A stretch of 64,000 nucleotides of DNA. Origin: Sipunculus nudus. Lineage: Eukaryota; Annelida; Sipuncula; Golfingiida; Sipunculidae. This document shows, in pieces, positions 24,898 through 37,401 of the stretch. A model generated the notes under the pieces. That model was not told the DNA's origin. It saw only the letters and a program-made list of their open reading frames with translations, and searched no databases. The stretch is from the NCBI GenBank assembly GCA_026874595.1, contig CM049313.1, forward strand, positions 12,957,508 to 13,021,507, written 5' to 3'. Position 1 is the first letter of the stretch. The number at the start of each line of letters is the position of its first letter. Made by a program: the position numbers and the translations under genes.

Positions 24898-25093
24898 TGT
24901 ATTTGTATGCGAACTGATATACAAACATTATTTATCATATATAAGCTTGAGGCTTTACTTGAATTCTCAAGGGTGGGTTTCAATTTGGCGTTTATCTTAA
25001 GACCATCTACAAAAGGCGTATGTATATGTAAAACCGTTGCATTTGTATCTCTGAATACTTCCCATTTGTATGCGAACTGAAATACCAACATTT
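24898..25093 (+). repeat. Short direct repeat TTGTATGCGAACTGA(A/T)ATAC
   Basis: TTTGTATGCGAACTGATATAC at about 24901-24921 recurs as TTTGTATGCGAACTGAAATAC at about 25064-25084, each followed by (C)AACATT. They are 163 bp apart in the same orientation. This implies a local duplication or two related insertions. Confidence 0.5.
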
Positions 25094-26325
25094 TCTTATT
25101 AAAAAATATTTTGATAATTAAATTGTTCTCACATCCTTTTTTTATATTAAACCATGTTTGATGGTTATGATTTTTACATCAGTTTTTGATTACAAACTAA
25201 TAGGAATGGCGTTTGTTGCAATTTCCATTCTGCGGAATCAATAGGTCATTAGGTTTTCTTTTTCTTCTTGGTCAGTAATATGATTGTTTAACTGTCGGTG
25301 TATTGTTTTGAAAATATATTTATTAACTGCCGTTATGTAGACTAATTTAAAGTTTACAAACACTTACAAGGCTATAAAATGAATAGATGTGTGGATGTTA
25401 CTTGGAAAGGCATTGAGAGGGAGTCCTAGAGGTTGTCCATTTCTGTCCTGTTTCCCGTTTAAAACGAGATTACTCTTCCCAAACAGTTTTTGGCCATTTT
25501 CTAAGAACAACAATTCAACAGACTTCACGGTCCTTGGCTCGATAATTCTCAAAAACCACCACATGTAGAGTTTTCAAATTTTTCATTTAGGTAAGTTAAC
25601 ATGTAATCTAAAATGCGTATTTTTCTTTTTTTCGATGTTATATTTTTAGTTAAGCAGTTATACACCATTTAAATTGAAATTTCAATAGGAAAAAAGATTT
25701 TAAACACACAGTCAAAACACGGCTGGAGATATTTGTATGTATTCCATGTGATACTATTTTTTCATACATACTGGGCCAATGTTTATATATATCTCATCTA
25801 ACAGAGGACATTCTAAGGATTCCAAACATATAATATCATTGTGGCTAAAATACATTTTAATATGAATTCCAAAGCTAAAGTAAACCAAGGTTGTTTGACG
25901 ATCATAAGACCTTTAAAGTAAAATTTCTCGAGGACTAATATTATCGGGAAATATCTTAAATCCTCACAATGTTATATAAATAAATACATCACTAAGAAGC
26001 GTGCATGGGTGAGGAATGAGAGTGCAGGGAAAGAAGCAGCGTATGCTAGATAAAGGGTGCGGATGGTAACTTTAACAGGTCTGACTTCACCCAAACATCA
26101 TAATCTGTTGTCTGTTTGACAGTCCCCGCCAGGGGGCGACACCTGAAGTCACTGCACTGACAGCAGCCTGTGAGCCCGCACATTGAATCTATAATATATA
26201 CTTCACGGTTATCGTAGGTCAAAAGATATATCAAAGGTGAAGGAAGACCTTGGAAATTAATGTTTGAGTATTAAATGTAATCTGTATGTTCTGATTTAAA
26301 TATGTTTATAAACAGTAACTAGGAC

Positions 26326-27310
26326 GTGAGAAAATATGGATTCATATTATGTCCCATTTATATAGAAATTTTAAAAAGTAATGTAATGTTACGCAAAAGG
26401 TATTTTGATTATGTTCCACTGGAACAGCAATTTATTTGGAACAATAGTCTTATACAAATTAATATTACCACAATATACTGGAAACAGTTTTATAAAATAG
26501 GAATTAACATAGGACTTGATCCGTTTGATAATAAAGGCAAGGTAATACCGTTTACATTTTGGGTTGAAAAAGGATTGTCGGGAATACTTTTTCTTAGATG
26601 GTATACCTTGGTTGACAAGTTTAAGTGTGTCAGGGGGCAAAGCGAACACAATAGATATCCACGCCCCTTTTCCTTTTATAAGTTTTAAAGATTCAGTATA
26701 GTTTCAACAACAAAAACCATATATTATTGTTTTTCAAAAATCGATGAAGGGCTTTTTCTGCCTAACGTAGTGACGTTTCAGGTGTAGAAGCTGACTAAAA
26801 GGAAATGTATATGCCTATATAGGTATACAAAGTTTATATTATCTGGAATAAACTGTTAAATAATTGCTTTGTAAATAGTTATTCCTTACACAAATGGAAC
26901 ATTAAAGATTCTAATCTATGTACATTTTGTCATATATATGCCGAACCAGATAATTTACTGTACTTATTCTGGACTTGCTGCAAGGTTATAAATCTATGGG
27001 CCGATATTAACAATTGGTGTAAACAAAGAGGATTTGATACTTTTATAAACTTAACAACTGTTTTATTTGTTGTTATAGGGGGCTCTGTCTTAGGATACTT
27101 AATTCTTCTGGTGTTTAAACAATATAAAAATCAGACTAGTAATAGAGGAGAATGTCCATCGTTAGAAAATGCTTGTTTTGAAATATGGAAATATGCAAGA
27201 ATAGAGTATATGCTTGAATAAAAAAAAACCAATAATTTTACTCAATTTTATGAAATATGGGAAGAGTATAGTCTCAGGAGAAATGTTAGCAATTATGTAC
27301 GAGAGGAGAA
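26326..27310 (+). pseudogene. Sense LINE ORF2 C-terminal remnant
   Basis: A 120-codon frame at 26329-26688 (containing YFDYVPLEQQFIWNNSL) is followed by a stop-rich gap. A second frame of 125 codons then runs from 26844 to the stop at 27219-27221. The second frame contains C-x2-C followed by an acidic/hydrophobic segment and FWTC, the layout of the zf-RVT region at the C-terminus of non-LTR reverse transcriptases (established knowledge), and ends with a KYARIEYMLE block. A further in-register piece (FYEIWEEYSLRRN) follows in another frame to about 27310. Frame changes and the absence of the catalytic palm show a decayed, 5'-truncated copy. Confidence 0.7.
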
Positions 27311-28365
27311 TTGATTTGTACTATATGGGACATGATTATTATTATTATGTCATTAACATTTATATATATATATTAACATATAGTAACCGCAAAAGTTCAG
27401 ATTATATAGTAAGGAATATTGTGAGAGTTTTATCATTAACACTGTGTTCCTTGTATACAGTTATTGGTAATAAATATATATATATATATATGTACAGGTG
27501 GTTTTGGATATGATGATTAAGTGGTCGATAAACTAGAGTGTAGCCCACTTGGTGGATTTATACATCAATACGTCACTCAAATGATGAACATCTTTTGATA
27601 TTCGTAATTAAGCACATGTTGGAAGGCATATATATAAGTAAGATGATTTTCAAGGGCGTGCAAATGTAAGGTAATTACTCCGGATCCATAAAGTTAATAC
27701 CGTCTCTCTCTTCTTTGTTCTTTCTGTTTGTTCTTCCTCACGGCTGTGATCTCTCTTGCATGCACCAGCTATGAAATTAAGCTGGAAAGGTTATAAATAA
27801 CCACCTGAAAGGAATCTCTCCCACTTCTTGGACATTGTGGGGTAGAACGAGCACAGTTCTCGCGAGGGCAACCTCACAACAACTTGTTCATTTTAACAAA
27901 TGGAGTGGAACTGCCTGCTCATGTGACCCGTAAATAACAGAGGACCAAAGTTCCATCAAAGATTGGTCGGTCGATACGAGAACAAGATGTCAGCACGTCA
28001 AGAAACACGACCGGTGAAAGAAATATAGAAAGTAATATCTAAGTTTGTCCTCTCTTTAGGTTACTACGCACGCTTTCACCAACTTATTGTATGCATACAT
28101 ATAGAGGCATAAAGGCAAGGAACCAAACTACAATTTTCCTTAGCAACTTTAAGGTCTGTCCTACTCTAGAGTACTGCGCACGCTTTTACCAGCTCGCAGG
28201 TAAGATATAAGGAAAAGGAACCAGACTGCAATATTCCGGACCAACGTTTGTATTTTTTTAAATATTGAACACTGCAATGACAGTATATGTAACTTGTTAC
28301 TAAAGCCTGTCTCCTTACCGTAAGTACATAAACTCTTACTTGTATACTTACACATATATACTTGT

Positions 28366-28368
<3 letters not shown>

Positions 28369-28429
<61 letters not shown>

Positions 28430-28437
28430 CACTACAA
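28369..28437. repeat. (TA)n microsatellite
   Basis: About 68 bp of near-perfect TA dinucleotides. Long Tyr-Ile frames across it are artefacts. Confidence 0.97.
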
Positions 28438-28750
28438 TGCATAATATTTGCGTCGCCAAAATAAACTTTCATGCTTATCTTAAAAACACGAAACCCAAAG
28501 GCGGCCTGTTATATAATCTCCAAATAGCCACCGAGTATAGTTTCGCGTCAAATTGGATTAGATAAGAATGTTTAATGCCAAGCAAATGTGATACATGTAT
28601 ATAGTGGGGAGTATAATATTCCGGGAAGAAGCTGTAATTCTTCCTGAACTAAGCTGGCAGATATAGCTATTGATATGCGAATTTAGGAACTGTATATATA
28701 CTATATTTATCTAGAGCTTTTAGAGGGTGATCTGTATTATAAAAATCAGC

Positions 28751-29211
28751 CTGGATAAGATTTTTTTTTATTTATTAATTTTTTTAGGTGGAGGTAACCG
28801 CCTCCATTTTTAATGCTGACTTAACTAATTCTTAACTATGTATGTACATCTGCAGAGTTTTCATTTCGGTTTGGGACTACTTGACAGGGCGGTAGCACTC
28901 GCTTCCTATCATTTTTATATCCTGGTGTCACCCAGGTCCGGTGTCTACCGCACCTGCGGCTCCTGGGTGTGTAATCATCTCCATTGCTGGGTCATAACAT
29001 AGAGGAACCCCCCCCCCCCCCCCAAGACGCACTCGTATGTGAGTGATACACGGCTGTAGGGCACAGCCTTCCCATTAAGCCTGCAGAGCGCTAACCCTGG
29101 GTAGGTGCCGATCGTGAAAAACCTCACCGCTGAGATTCGAACCCACGATCTCCCGGCTTTGAGCCCTGCGCTCTACCCCTGAGCCACAGAAGCCGGTTCT
29201 GGATAAGATTT
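28751..29211 (-). mobile_element. tRNA-derived SINE with 13-bp target duplication
   Basis: The sequence CTGGATAAGATTT occurs at 28751-28763 and at 29199-29211, a perfect 13-bp target-site duplication. The element between them (28764-29198) is on the minus strand. Its head, read 5'-3', contains TGGCTCAGGGGTAGAGCG (A box) and GGGTTCGAATCTC (B box), the internal RNA polymerase III promoter of a tRNA. The body has a C-run (29008-29024), and the 3' end is a T/A-rich tail near 28764-28788. A TSD of this length is the signature of LINE-assisted retroposition (established knowledge). The element looks complete at about 435 bp. Confidence 0.88.
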
Positions 29212-29689
29212 CATAAATCTTAGGAAAACACATTTATTCAGGATGACTCCGTGTCTAATTTGTAAATACAATCCTCGGGATCATATACAATTATACATAT
29301 ATGTAATAACATCCGTATATTCACTATTTCTTGTGTACAAGTTTATTTATATTCATCCATTTTGTATTTAGATATATTTTAAACCGTTATTCATAGAAAC
29401 ATCTCCGTAACTGCGTAGGCTTTGAAAGCCGTGTTCTGTGGACATGACTTTCGTAACGTATATCACCATCTATAAACATATATACAATGAAACCCTTTGT
29501 ATAACAGGTCTATGTATACGACGTTTTATTATTCATGTTTAATATATCAATTGCGTATATATAGACTTATCTTTCTTTTTTTCTAAAATAACGTGAAAAA
29601 CCTGGGCCTACGGTGTCAGAGCTTTCTACTAGCTCTTTTTCTCCCTATTTCTTTGTCAGTGATGGAAACATTTTGTTCAGGAGAAATTA

Positions 29690-29794
29690 TTGGGCCGATG
29701 CCGGATTCGAACCCATACCTTTGGCGCATAAGTCCGACAAGAAGCATGCTTCAATAGCGACACAGTCTAGTCCGCTTTTATGTGCAACTGGTAA

Positions 29795-29795
<1 letters not shown>
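29690..29795 (-). mobile_element. Degenerate tRNA-like SINE head
   Basis: On the minus strand GGTATGGGTTCGAATCCGGC (29700-29722) is an almost perfect B box. The A box, expected about 40-60 nt upstream, is degenerate. A (TA)n array begins immediately beside it at 29797. It may be a decayed tRNA or SINE remnant. Confidence 0.5.

Positions 29796-29796
<1 letters not shown>

Positions 29797-29840
<44 letters not shown>
29797..29840. repeat. (TA)n microsatellite
   Basis: About 44 bp of TA repeats followed by TTTATTTATAT and a GA/GACA-rich patch to about 29910. Confidence 0.96.
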
Positions 29841-29844
<4 letters not shown>

Positions 29845-30218
29845 TTATATATTGAGAGAGAGGGAGACAGAGACAGACAGACAGGGACAGAGAGACTGAC
29901 AGACAGATCATGACCTCTGCATGGTAAACGTACACCCTCCATGTGCATTTGAAAATTTTAGGTTTACAGGATTATTTTTATGAAACCATAGATCAGGCAT
30001 TCCTATAAACAGCCCGTTAGACGATATATAGTAAAAATAATATTGGAAATTATTAATTATCTGACAAGGTTCTCTCTACTATATACACTTATGATCTGTA
30101 TTTTGAAACTACCGGTACAATGATATTGCTCCTGACTCAATTGGTACACCCTGAACTTCACCGTTTCACTGGTCCGGTAGAAATTAATTATATGGGCTAA
30201 AAACGCTTGTATGTTCAG

Positions 30219-30598
30219 CAGGGGGGAAGGCCTCCCACTTTTTAGCAAGGGGGGATGTGAAATGTAATAACCCCCCCCCCCCCCGCTTGCTTTTCGGAGA
30301 ATAACATTTATATATTGGAAATTAGATATATTAATAATCAGAATTAGACTTTGGTTCTATTTATAAGTTTATTCTGAAATATTATTATATATCTAATCTT
30401 GGTTTAGAAGTAACCTACAGCAGAAATATAATACTTTATTTTTTTAACCTATACTTAACTGTAATTTATTTAAAATGTGTCACACAGACAATAAAAGGTA
30501 TATATATGTTTGAAAAAAGTTGTCCCGACTATGATTACCGTCCTACTCTGAGACATCCCCCCCCCCCCCTTGCCCCAAAAGATAAATTGACGCCACTG
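30219..30598 (+). mobile_element. hAT-type MITE, family A copy 3
   Basis: The right end ATTGACGCCACTG is intact; the left end begins CAGGGGGGAAGG and is diverged. The flanks ATGTTCAG (30211-30218) and TTGTTCAC (30599-30606) share TGTTCA, consistent with a decayed 8-bp target duplication. The body aligns with copies 1 and 2, including the CTTTGGTTC...TTTA and GTTTAGA segments and the end-proximal C runs. Confidence 0.75.
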
Positions 30599-30800
30599 TT
30601 GTTCACGGCGCCATGTCACACCCGGAAACGTTCAATACAAGGCACTTCCGCTTACAAAATGTATGTTTTGCAAATGTTTGTCATAGTGTCGATTTAAACT
30701 TTTCTTTGCCAGTTTCAGTTAAACTTTGTAATAGCAAAGCGAAGGGATGAAGGGTTGCCATCACACCCACAAAATCATATCAGGTGTAACAATTTGAAGA

Positions 30801-31184
30801 GTGATATATTTATACACCTCATTAAGAAAAGTGGATACAAAAATAGACAAGATGAACTATAAAAAGTTGTCAGTCATCAACTCAGAACCAAGCACTGACA
30901 TTCTCGTGGTAGCAAGGGGCAACAAGAGAGCCAACAAACTTTGGCCTTTCCTAATATGGAATATTTTCCCCTCTGCTGACGTTGTGTTTACAATAGGCCG
31001 TTTGAAGGAATGTCTAATAATAAACAAGGGTCACTTTATTTGGAATGGGATGAATAAAAAAAAACATTCAGACTTTTCCGACCACAATACAAAACTGAGC
31101 GCCACCAACGCGTTTGGTATGCTATCTTTAGACACAAGTGTCCGCACCGCCTCGAAACTAGTGAGAGGTACTCTTGGAATATAA
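30801..31184 (+). other. Unidentified 127-codon open frame
   Basis: The frame runs from a GTG at 30801 (first ATG at 30852) to TAA at 31182-31184. It contains NSEPSTDILVVARGNKRANK and a Lys-rich segment MNKKKHSDFSD. The composition is plausible for protein, but no motif, signal or splice partner is seen. The next 260 bp are GC-richer, with an 82-codon frame on the minus strand (31195-31443). It could be a degraded transposon ORF or chance. Confidence 0.15.
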
Positions 31185-31626
31185 ATAAACGTTTTCACGT
31201 CATACCGAGCGTCAAACGCGGCAGTGCTAGTTTCAACCTGATGCTATCTATGAATGATGCTGCCAGACGGTCGCCTCCCACTGAAATCATAGCACCACGT
31301 GGTCTGTATCGGGTGTCCCATACGAGGCTTCCAGAAATATGATGGAAAACAAGCGAGCCAAGTGACGTCACCACGGCAGGCACAGCACCGCCAAGTGTGT
31401 CATTGCTGCGTGAACAATTATACGCAGTGGCAGAAAGAGGCATTCACTTCTCTCGGCCCAGTGTTAACTTCAGCTAATCGTGAGAATGACGCACGTTTGA
31501 AAGATGGTTAGGCGAAATCCAACGTTCACATTATGTGTCCGAGATTTAATCTAGATGATATTTAAAATCTGATTTATGTAATTAATATTATTGACAGAAT
31601 AAATGATAATACTGTTTAGTATGTCC

Positions 31627-31628
<2 letters not shown>

Positions 31629-31689
<61 letters not shown>
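31629..31689. repeat. (TA)n microsatellite
   Basis: About 60 bp of TA repeats, continuing as interrupted TA-rich DNA to about 31770. Confidence 0.96.
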
Positions 31690-31696
<7 letters not shown>

Positions 31697-32492
31697 TTAT
31701 TCTAGTTATATTTTAATAGATTAATAACATTATAATTATCATCATATATAAATATAAATATATATATTATTTCAATATTAAAATATTTTTTTCACAATAT
31801 GGAATTAATATAATTAGACAAAATACTACACTAAACATTTAGCTGACCGGAAACTATCCTCCATACCATTTTAATATTTAGTATAAGGAAAATATCCTTT
31901 GAAGAATATATCTGTATATATATATTTAACGAGGATTTATAGATTTCTTTTCTGTTGTGCATGGATCTATTTTTATCCACATTGGTAGATTGGTTTATTA
32001 AGAAAACATGAACAACTGAATTATGTTGGATGTTGGATCTTGGTAAAGAAGGCACATTTGAGTTCGTCCCATGATTCGTACCAACTTGCTTATCAATTAT
32101 GTAAATATTATTTGAATAATTAATTCAAGAAAATTAAGGTTTTACAATACCTCTTGAACGGATCATTTGGACCAGGGTTCACCGTCCATTTTTATAGCCA
32201 ATATTGGCGTAGGAAATGTTAGAAGATGTTTTACACACATTCCAACTATAGTATTTATATATGTGTTATAGTATGTAGACTAGATGCTCATTTGTCTTAT
32301 TTGTTCTTTTTCCGCGAAACCAAAATGCTTATACATTACGTTGTACTCCTTGATAGTTATATAGCTCTTTTTATATCTGTATTACGTGCCAATGGTTGGC
32401 ATGAATTTTAAAAGATGAGTCTACCAGTGTTTCTGGGAATATTTGACCCAATTTGCTTCATTTGCTTAGTTTTTGCTTATGATATCACATCC

Positions 32493-32725
32493 TAGAGTGT
32501 TTTCTAAAATAAACCTGCATTGTAGGTTCTATAAAGAACCTTTCAAGGTTACCCACTGAGTCCGTGTTGAAGAACCTTCGGTCCATCGTGAAGAACCTTA
32601 TACAGGTTCCAAGAATAACCCCGCAAAACGATCCCCGGTTTTAATGTCCCTGCTGGAACCTTAAAAGGTTCCCCACTCAGTCCACCTTTTTTGGGTTCTA
32701 GCTGCAACCCTTTTCCTTAGAGTGT
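32493..32725. mobile_element. GAACCTT/AAGGTTC hairpin element with 8-bp direct repeats
   Basis: TAGAGTGT at 32493-32500 and again at 32718-32725 bracket a 217-bp segment. This is built from GGTTCTATAAAGAACC, AAGAACCTT (twice), GGAACCTTAAAAGGTTCC and the phrase CCCACTSAGTCC (twice), so nearly every piece is self-complementary. A third TAGAGTGT lies just outside at 32733. The 8-bp repeats suggest a transposed, foldback-type non-autonomous element. No coding capacity. Confidence 0.55.
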
Positions 32726-33660
32726 AGCGTGGTAGAGTGTCCTAATATTTCCTTGTTCGATGGTGAAAAAAGGATGTATTTTCTCTGCGTTCTCAATACA
32801 TGCATGCTCCGTCGACTGTTGTTTGCTTTCAATCTCCTTTCATTTGACTCTGAACATTCTTTTTTTTTCTCATTTTATTATATTTCAAGACAAGGAAGAT
32901 GCATTAGGTATATCTTTATCCGACACTTTATTGATACCTTGTGACCCTTTATGTGCTTCTCTGTTGTCCATAACAACTGTTGATGATTTTACTCTAATTT
33001 CTAGACAATTGTGCTGTGTACCCTTCATATATACACGTACAATATGATTTTTGATTTATCGACTTTTAACGGCACTACCAGTAGCACTACCGGCAATAGT
33101 GTTCTTTTCCCCACAGAAAGCCACAGAAACGACCTACTACATGTTTTGGGTCATTTAATGTGATTCCTTATGTATAACATATAATAATATCTAAAGAATA
33201 GGTTTGAATTTCATAATGTAAGAAACATATATGCCTTATTTAAATGATATCGGACATGTACTTTTCGAGAAATAAACAATTTAAAACTAAAAACAAAATA
33301 ATTAAAAATATTGTTTTTGACAAACCTATTTTTTAAATATTCTTTTTTCTGTGGTTAGGAAAGACAAAAAGCAAACAATAATTTTATATTGAAGGTTTTA
33401 CTTTTTGAAATCTTTTGTGAAATCTTATCCATTCTTATATAATTCTTGTATTCTTAGCCTTTCATCTTACCTTGTATACCCTTCAGCTATATTGTTGGTT
33501 CTGCAAGAACTGCTACTGAAGCGCTCTATGGTATGGAATCCTTTATGTACAACCAGCCCCAAGAGATATGTGTCTCGCGTCCTTTTTTCAGAATTCTTAC
33601 CAGAACATCAAGCTGCTTCTCTTTTGAAAACTGCCTCGGCAGACCTGTTCATGTATTAGC

Positions 33661-33874
33661 CAGAAGCGGATCCGGGGGGGGGGGGGGGGGGGGGGGTCCT
33701 GGGGGTCCGGACCCCCCTTTTTCATCCGAAACAACCTTTTTTAAAGGCTTTTAGACAAATATGGCGGCCTGGACCCCCCTTTTCCGGAAGTGATGACCTT
33801 TTTTTTAGGATTTTCATTAGTCCTCCTGGGTTGAACCCCCCCCCCCCTTTTCCTAAATCCTGGATCCGCCCCTG
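33661..33874 (+). mobile_element. hAT-like MITE, family B (best full copy)
   Basis: The left end CAGAAGCGGATCC pairs with the right end GGATCCGCCCCTG as inverted termini. Both are followed inward by long G or C homopolymers. The 5-bp flanks are TTAGC on both sides (33656-33660 and 33875-33879), compatible with a short target duplication. The interior contains ATGGCGGCC and TTCCGGAAG. There is no ORF of its own; an open frame upstream at 33405-33659 ends exactly before it. Confidence 0.72.
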
Positions 33875-34690
33875 TTAGCGCACGGACATATACACGCTTT
33901 TACCTCGTGTAGAACCCTAGCAGGTGCTTTAAGCACCACATGATTACATAATTCATTTATATTTATAATTAATCCTTTATAAGCCTGGTGGCGCTGCCAG
34001 CACACTGAACGGAATGCTATATAACCCACACGAACCTGACGGGGGAAACAATCAAATCTGTCTAGACTCCTAAAAAGGGGCCTCAGTAGATTGAACGGAT
34101 CACTGAAGATAAACCGGTTTCTATTTATAGAAGCCTTCCCCGGGGTATCAGGTTATTTATAACAGCCCCCGTGCCAGAAATTGATCCGGTGCTAAGAATA
34201 ATCTCTAAGGAATAATTGTGGATTCATCGATCGCCTTAGGTTTGGCTGGGTATTAATACTACCCAGTCTCCTACTGATGTAACGACAACACTGCTATCTG
34301 TACCCGAAAGTACAACGTTGCGAGCCTGGTGCATGGACGCCCGGATTACATTAACCTTGAAGCAGACATTACACAACGTCGTTTTGGTAACGACGCCAAT
34401 TAATAATCGGACATTTTTTCCGAGTTTTATATTCAATCAATAAAATTAAGCGTAGTTTGTAAGTAAATTATGGGACCTAGCCAACTGGCCCACACACATA
34501 TAGCACTTCGAAGCCGACGATCTGGCTTAGAAATCCTGTTGCACCAAGGCGTATGTTTAAACTTTACTCTGGTTGAAGAGCTTTGCTTAGATACCTAGCT
34601 ACTAGCACTATGGCTGAATCCTAAATTTAGCTGTCTGGCCTTTTATACCTTATTATTAAAGCTCTCTTGAGAATTTTAATAATACGTGAA

Positions 34691-35030
34691 TCACGCTCCC
34701 CTATGCTTCTCTGCAAGCTTGCTGTGGTGGCCTTGGTTTCAGCGCTCATTGCGGCCTGGACTTCTGCCTGGTATTCACAGCAGCTCAGATCGATTAAGCG
34801 GCCAGCTGGGGCTATAAATCAGATGTGGCCAAGCTTGTCTGCAACTGGACATGCTGAAGTAAGCAATATAGATCAAATACAAGGGACACATTTTAACGGA
34901 AGCCGCAGACATATCTGGCATCTTGGTGCAATCTCTGGTTGCAGCATCTGACCAAGAGCAGCACGTCTTGACTAGACTGGCCAAGCAAATCTGTTGCAGC
35001 CGCGAAATCAGTTTGCGATTCAAGTTTTAA
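34691..35030 (+). pseudogene. Possible broken reading frame with signal-peptide-like start
   Basis: From the ATG at 34703 the frame MLLCKLAVVALVSALIAAW gives a classic short hydrophobic leader, then runs to TGA at 34949-34951 (about 82 codons). In the +1 frame from about 34897 the sequence encodes EAADISGILVQSLVAASDQE and continues openly to TAA near 35028. The more protein-like phase therefore switches partway, as after a frameshift. No family is recognised. It could be a decayed mobile-element ORF or coincidence. Confidence 0.2.
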
Positions 35031-35704
35031 TTATTGCGACCCAGCATAGAAAGTTCACTATAGAAAGTTCACATTTTAAAGCAACGGAATTATTAACCCA
35101 CGAATATATCCGAGGCCACACTATTTTACACAGGGAAGGACAGCTTCCGCAGATGATTTGTGCAAAGAGTAGGCAAGGACAATCAATTCAGTTGTGCTAC
35201 CCCTGGTCCCTAACAGGAAGGGACTGATGTCGCAGAAAATAAATTTACAAGGTCTTGTAGAAATATCATCAACTTTGCCCACAGTTTTTATTGTGCGAGT
35301 CTTGTTTGGCACGGCTGAGGTGTTCAGCTGTTGATATAGACCCAGTAGTGTTCCTGATAGTGACGGCATCTTCTGATGAAGTAAGTTGTGAAGTTATTCT
35401 GAATAATACAATATTGTCTGATGTGAATTATCTGTTATTCTGCGAGAAAACTACCTTATACCTGGAGATGTTTAAACTCTATGATTTGGTCAGAGATTAA
35501 TTATTCCAATATTAATTTACCCGACCTCCCTGGAGGGATCTTTCCATTTTAGGGACTGATGGCGGTCACCATGACGTAAATTGACTCAATTAACGATAAT
35601 AGCTGGTATCAGTTGTGTTCACTTGTCTCCTGTTTCGTGCTTGTCTGCGATCGGACTGTCAGTTTCAAAATTACCCGGACTAACTAGTACGCAGCTTCAG
35701 GAGA

Positions 35705-35875
35705 TGAGACGTGTCAGGACAGTCGATGGGTAAAACGCTCGGCTCTATCCGCTGACATCCCAGATTCGATCCCCGGCAAGGCTATGAGAGTGGGTTGTAG
35801 TTCCCTATCCAAGGCCGGTGGTTTTCTCCGGGTTCTCCGGTTTCATCCACCTCTACAAACTACCGGACGCCACAA
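35705..35875 (+). mobile_element. tRNA-related SINE (sense) with conserved central motif
   Basis: GTCGATGGGTAAAACGCTCG (A-box-like) at about 35722-35741 is followed by CAGATTCGATCCCCGG (B-box-like) at 35761-35776, at tRNA-like spacing. Downstream, TTTTCTCCGGGTTCTCCGG (35822-35840) resembles the CTCCGGGT.CTCCGG motif I know from the body of several invertebrate SINEs. The 3' end and target duplications are unclear. Confidence 0.6.
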
Positions 35876-37304
35876 TCTGAGCCATGGAGAATGCCGCGAT
35901 TAGTTATAATAACTATTTGCACAATCCATGTAAAATAGATAAATGTATATAGATAAAACGTGTAAGGTGGTATACAATGTATACTAAAGTCGGCCTTGCA
36001 TCTGCCAATTTTACCAGCCGATTCTTTGCCAATCGCAAAAATCAGTAGGATCATTAAATGTGACTAATCCGGTGGAGAAATCAGTTCCGAAAATCTTTGA
36101 CAATGTTAAGGATTTTCCGGCCGATTTTCATTCGGTGATGTGATGACGAACCTAATAAATTCGCTGATTTTAGGTCTTTTTTGAAAGGTGGTCTCCTTCA
36201 TTTGCTTCTTTCACCATTCATGATGACAATAATAAATGATCCTGGAGACGATACCGGAAGTGACCAATATCCCCGGATAATCTGATGCATGATGCGGACA
36301 CCAAATGGAAAGCCTGTAGGCCTGCCCCGGCGTTCAATGTAAGACGTCAATGTTACTTGCAGATTTTTTTGTCAGAAAAATAGAAACGACCCACAAAAAA
36401 AGTAGATGGTAGGCCGGCTTAACAATAGAGTGTATCGTGTTATGTACATGTCGATCAGATAACATGATTCCAACTGGTCCATCGCTGGTCCATGCAGGTG
36501 TGCATGACATTCACAAACGAATGGTACAAGTATTTTACATTTTAAAACATTAAGTGTGTTAACAGAGTGCGAACAAGGTTGTGTATCGTTTAATTTATAG
36601 TAAGTTTGCGTGAATAAAAAGCTGACGGTAAATATTCTCAACTGGTATATACAAGGAACTAGGCAGAGCATCCTTCAGTTTGAGTTACAACTAACTCATG
36701 AGATTTGAGTTTTCAATTATGTTTAAATACCAGATCGACTTACATTTGCACTTATAGTTATTGTTTAACTTCAATCATAACATGCATACGAAAAATTTCT
36801 TGGGTCATACTTAAGTGAATGATTTTTTCTGACTAAAAACGAGCAGTGATGCCATAGTCAACAAAGCCCAGCGATCACATATTCATCATTTGATCAAATA
36901 ATGAAAATTACCCAACCTATACAGCCTGACATATAAATGACTCATCTCTATGTATGAACAAATTCAGTTCATCCAATTCATAAAACATTAATTGTCACTA
37001 ACACGCTGTCATTTCACTTTTATATACTGATATCATCGTATATCAGCCTATGTCACTGTTCATGTGTGATGATTAATATGGCTTCCAAGTTCTCTGATAA
37101 AACATTCCTCACTGTGTTTGTTAATCCGACAAAATTATAACGATATATCAGTTAGATAGGTTAACGCGTGTTTCATTGTATTGAGTTGTGTATCACGTGC
37201 CAGCGTAGGCAGCGGAAACGTGTACTTTAATTCTCATGAAGAACTCATGTTTAACTCACATTACTCACCGTGTAAAAGTCATGCAGTAGTTTCGCTATCA
37301 TGTC

Positions 37305-37317
<13 letters not shown>

Positions 37318-37386
<69 letters not shown>
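37318..37386. repeat. Compound (TA)n-(GA)n microsatellite
   Basis: (TA)n to 37358 followed directly by (GA)n to 37386. Confidence 0.96.
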
Positions 37387-37388
<2 letters not shown>

Positions 37389-37401
37389 TAATTAGACTAC
37401 A

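Noticed and set aside
28161-28472. Minus-strand frames of about 100 codons
   Set aside because: Their core is (TA)n and the flanks show no coding character.
28764-29198. A functional tRNA gene
   Set aside because: A and B boxes are present, but the unit is a 435-bp element with a tail and target duplications, so it is a SINE rather than a stand-alone tRNA gene.
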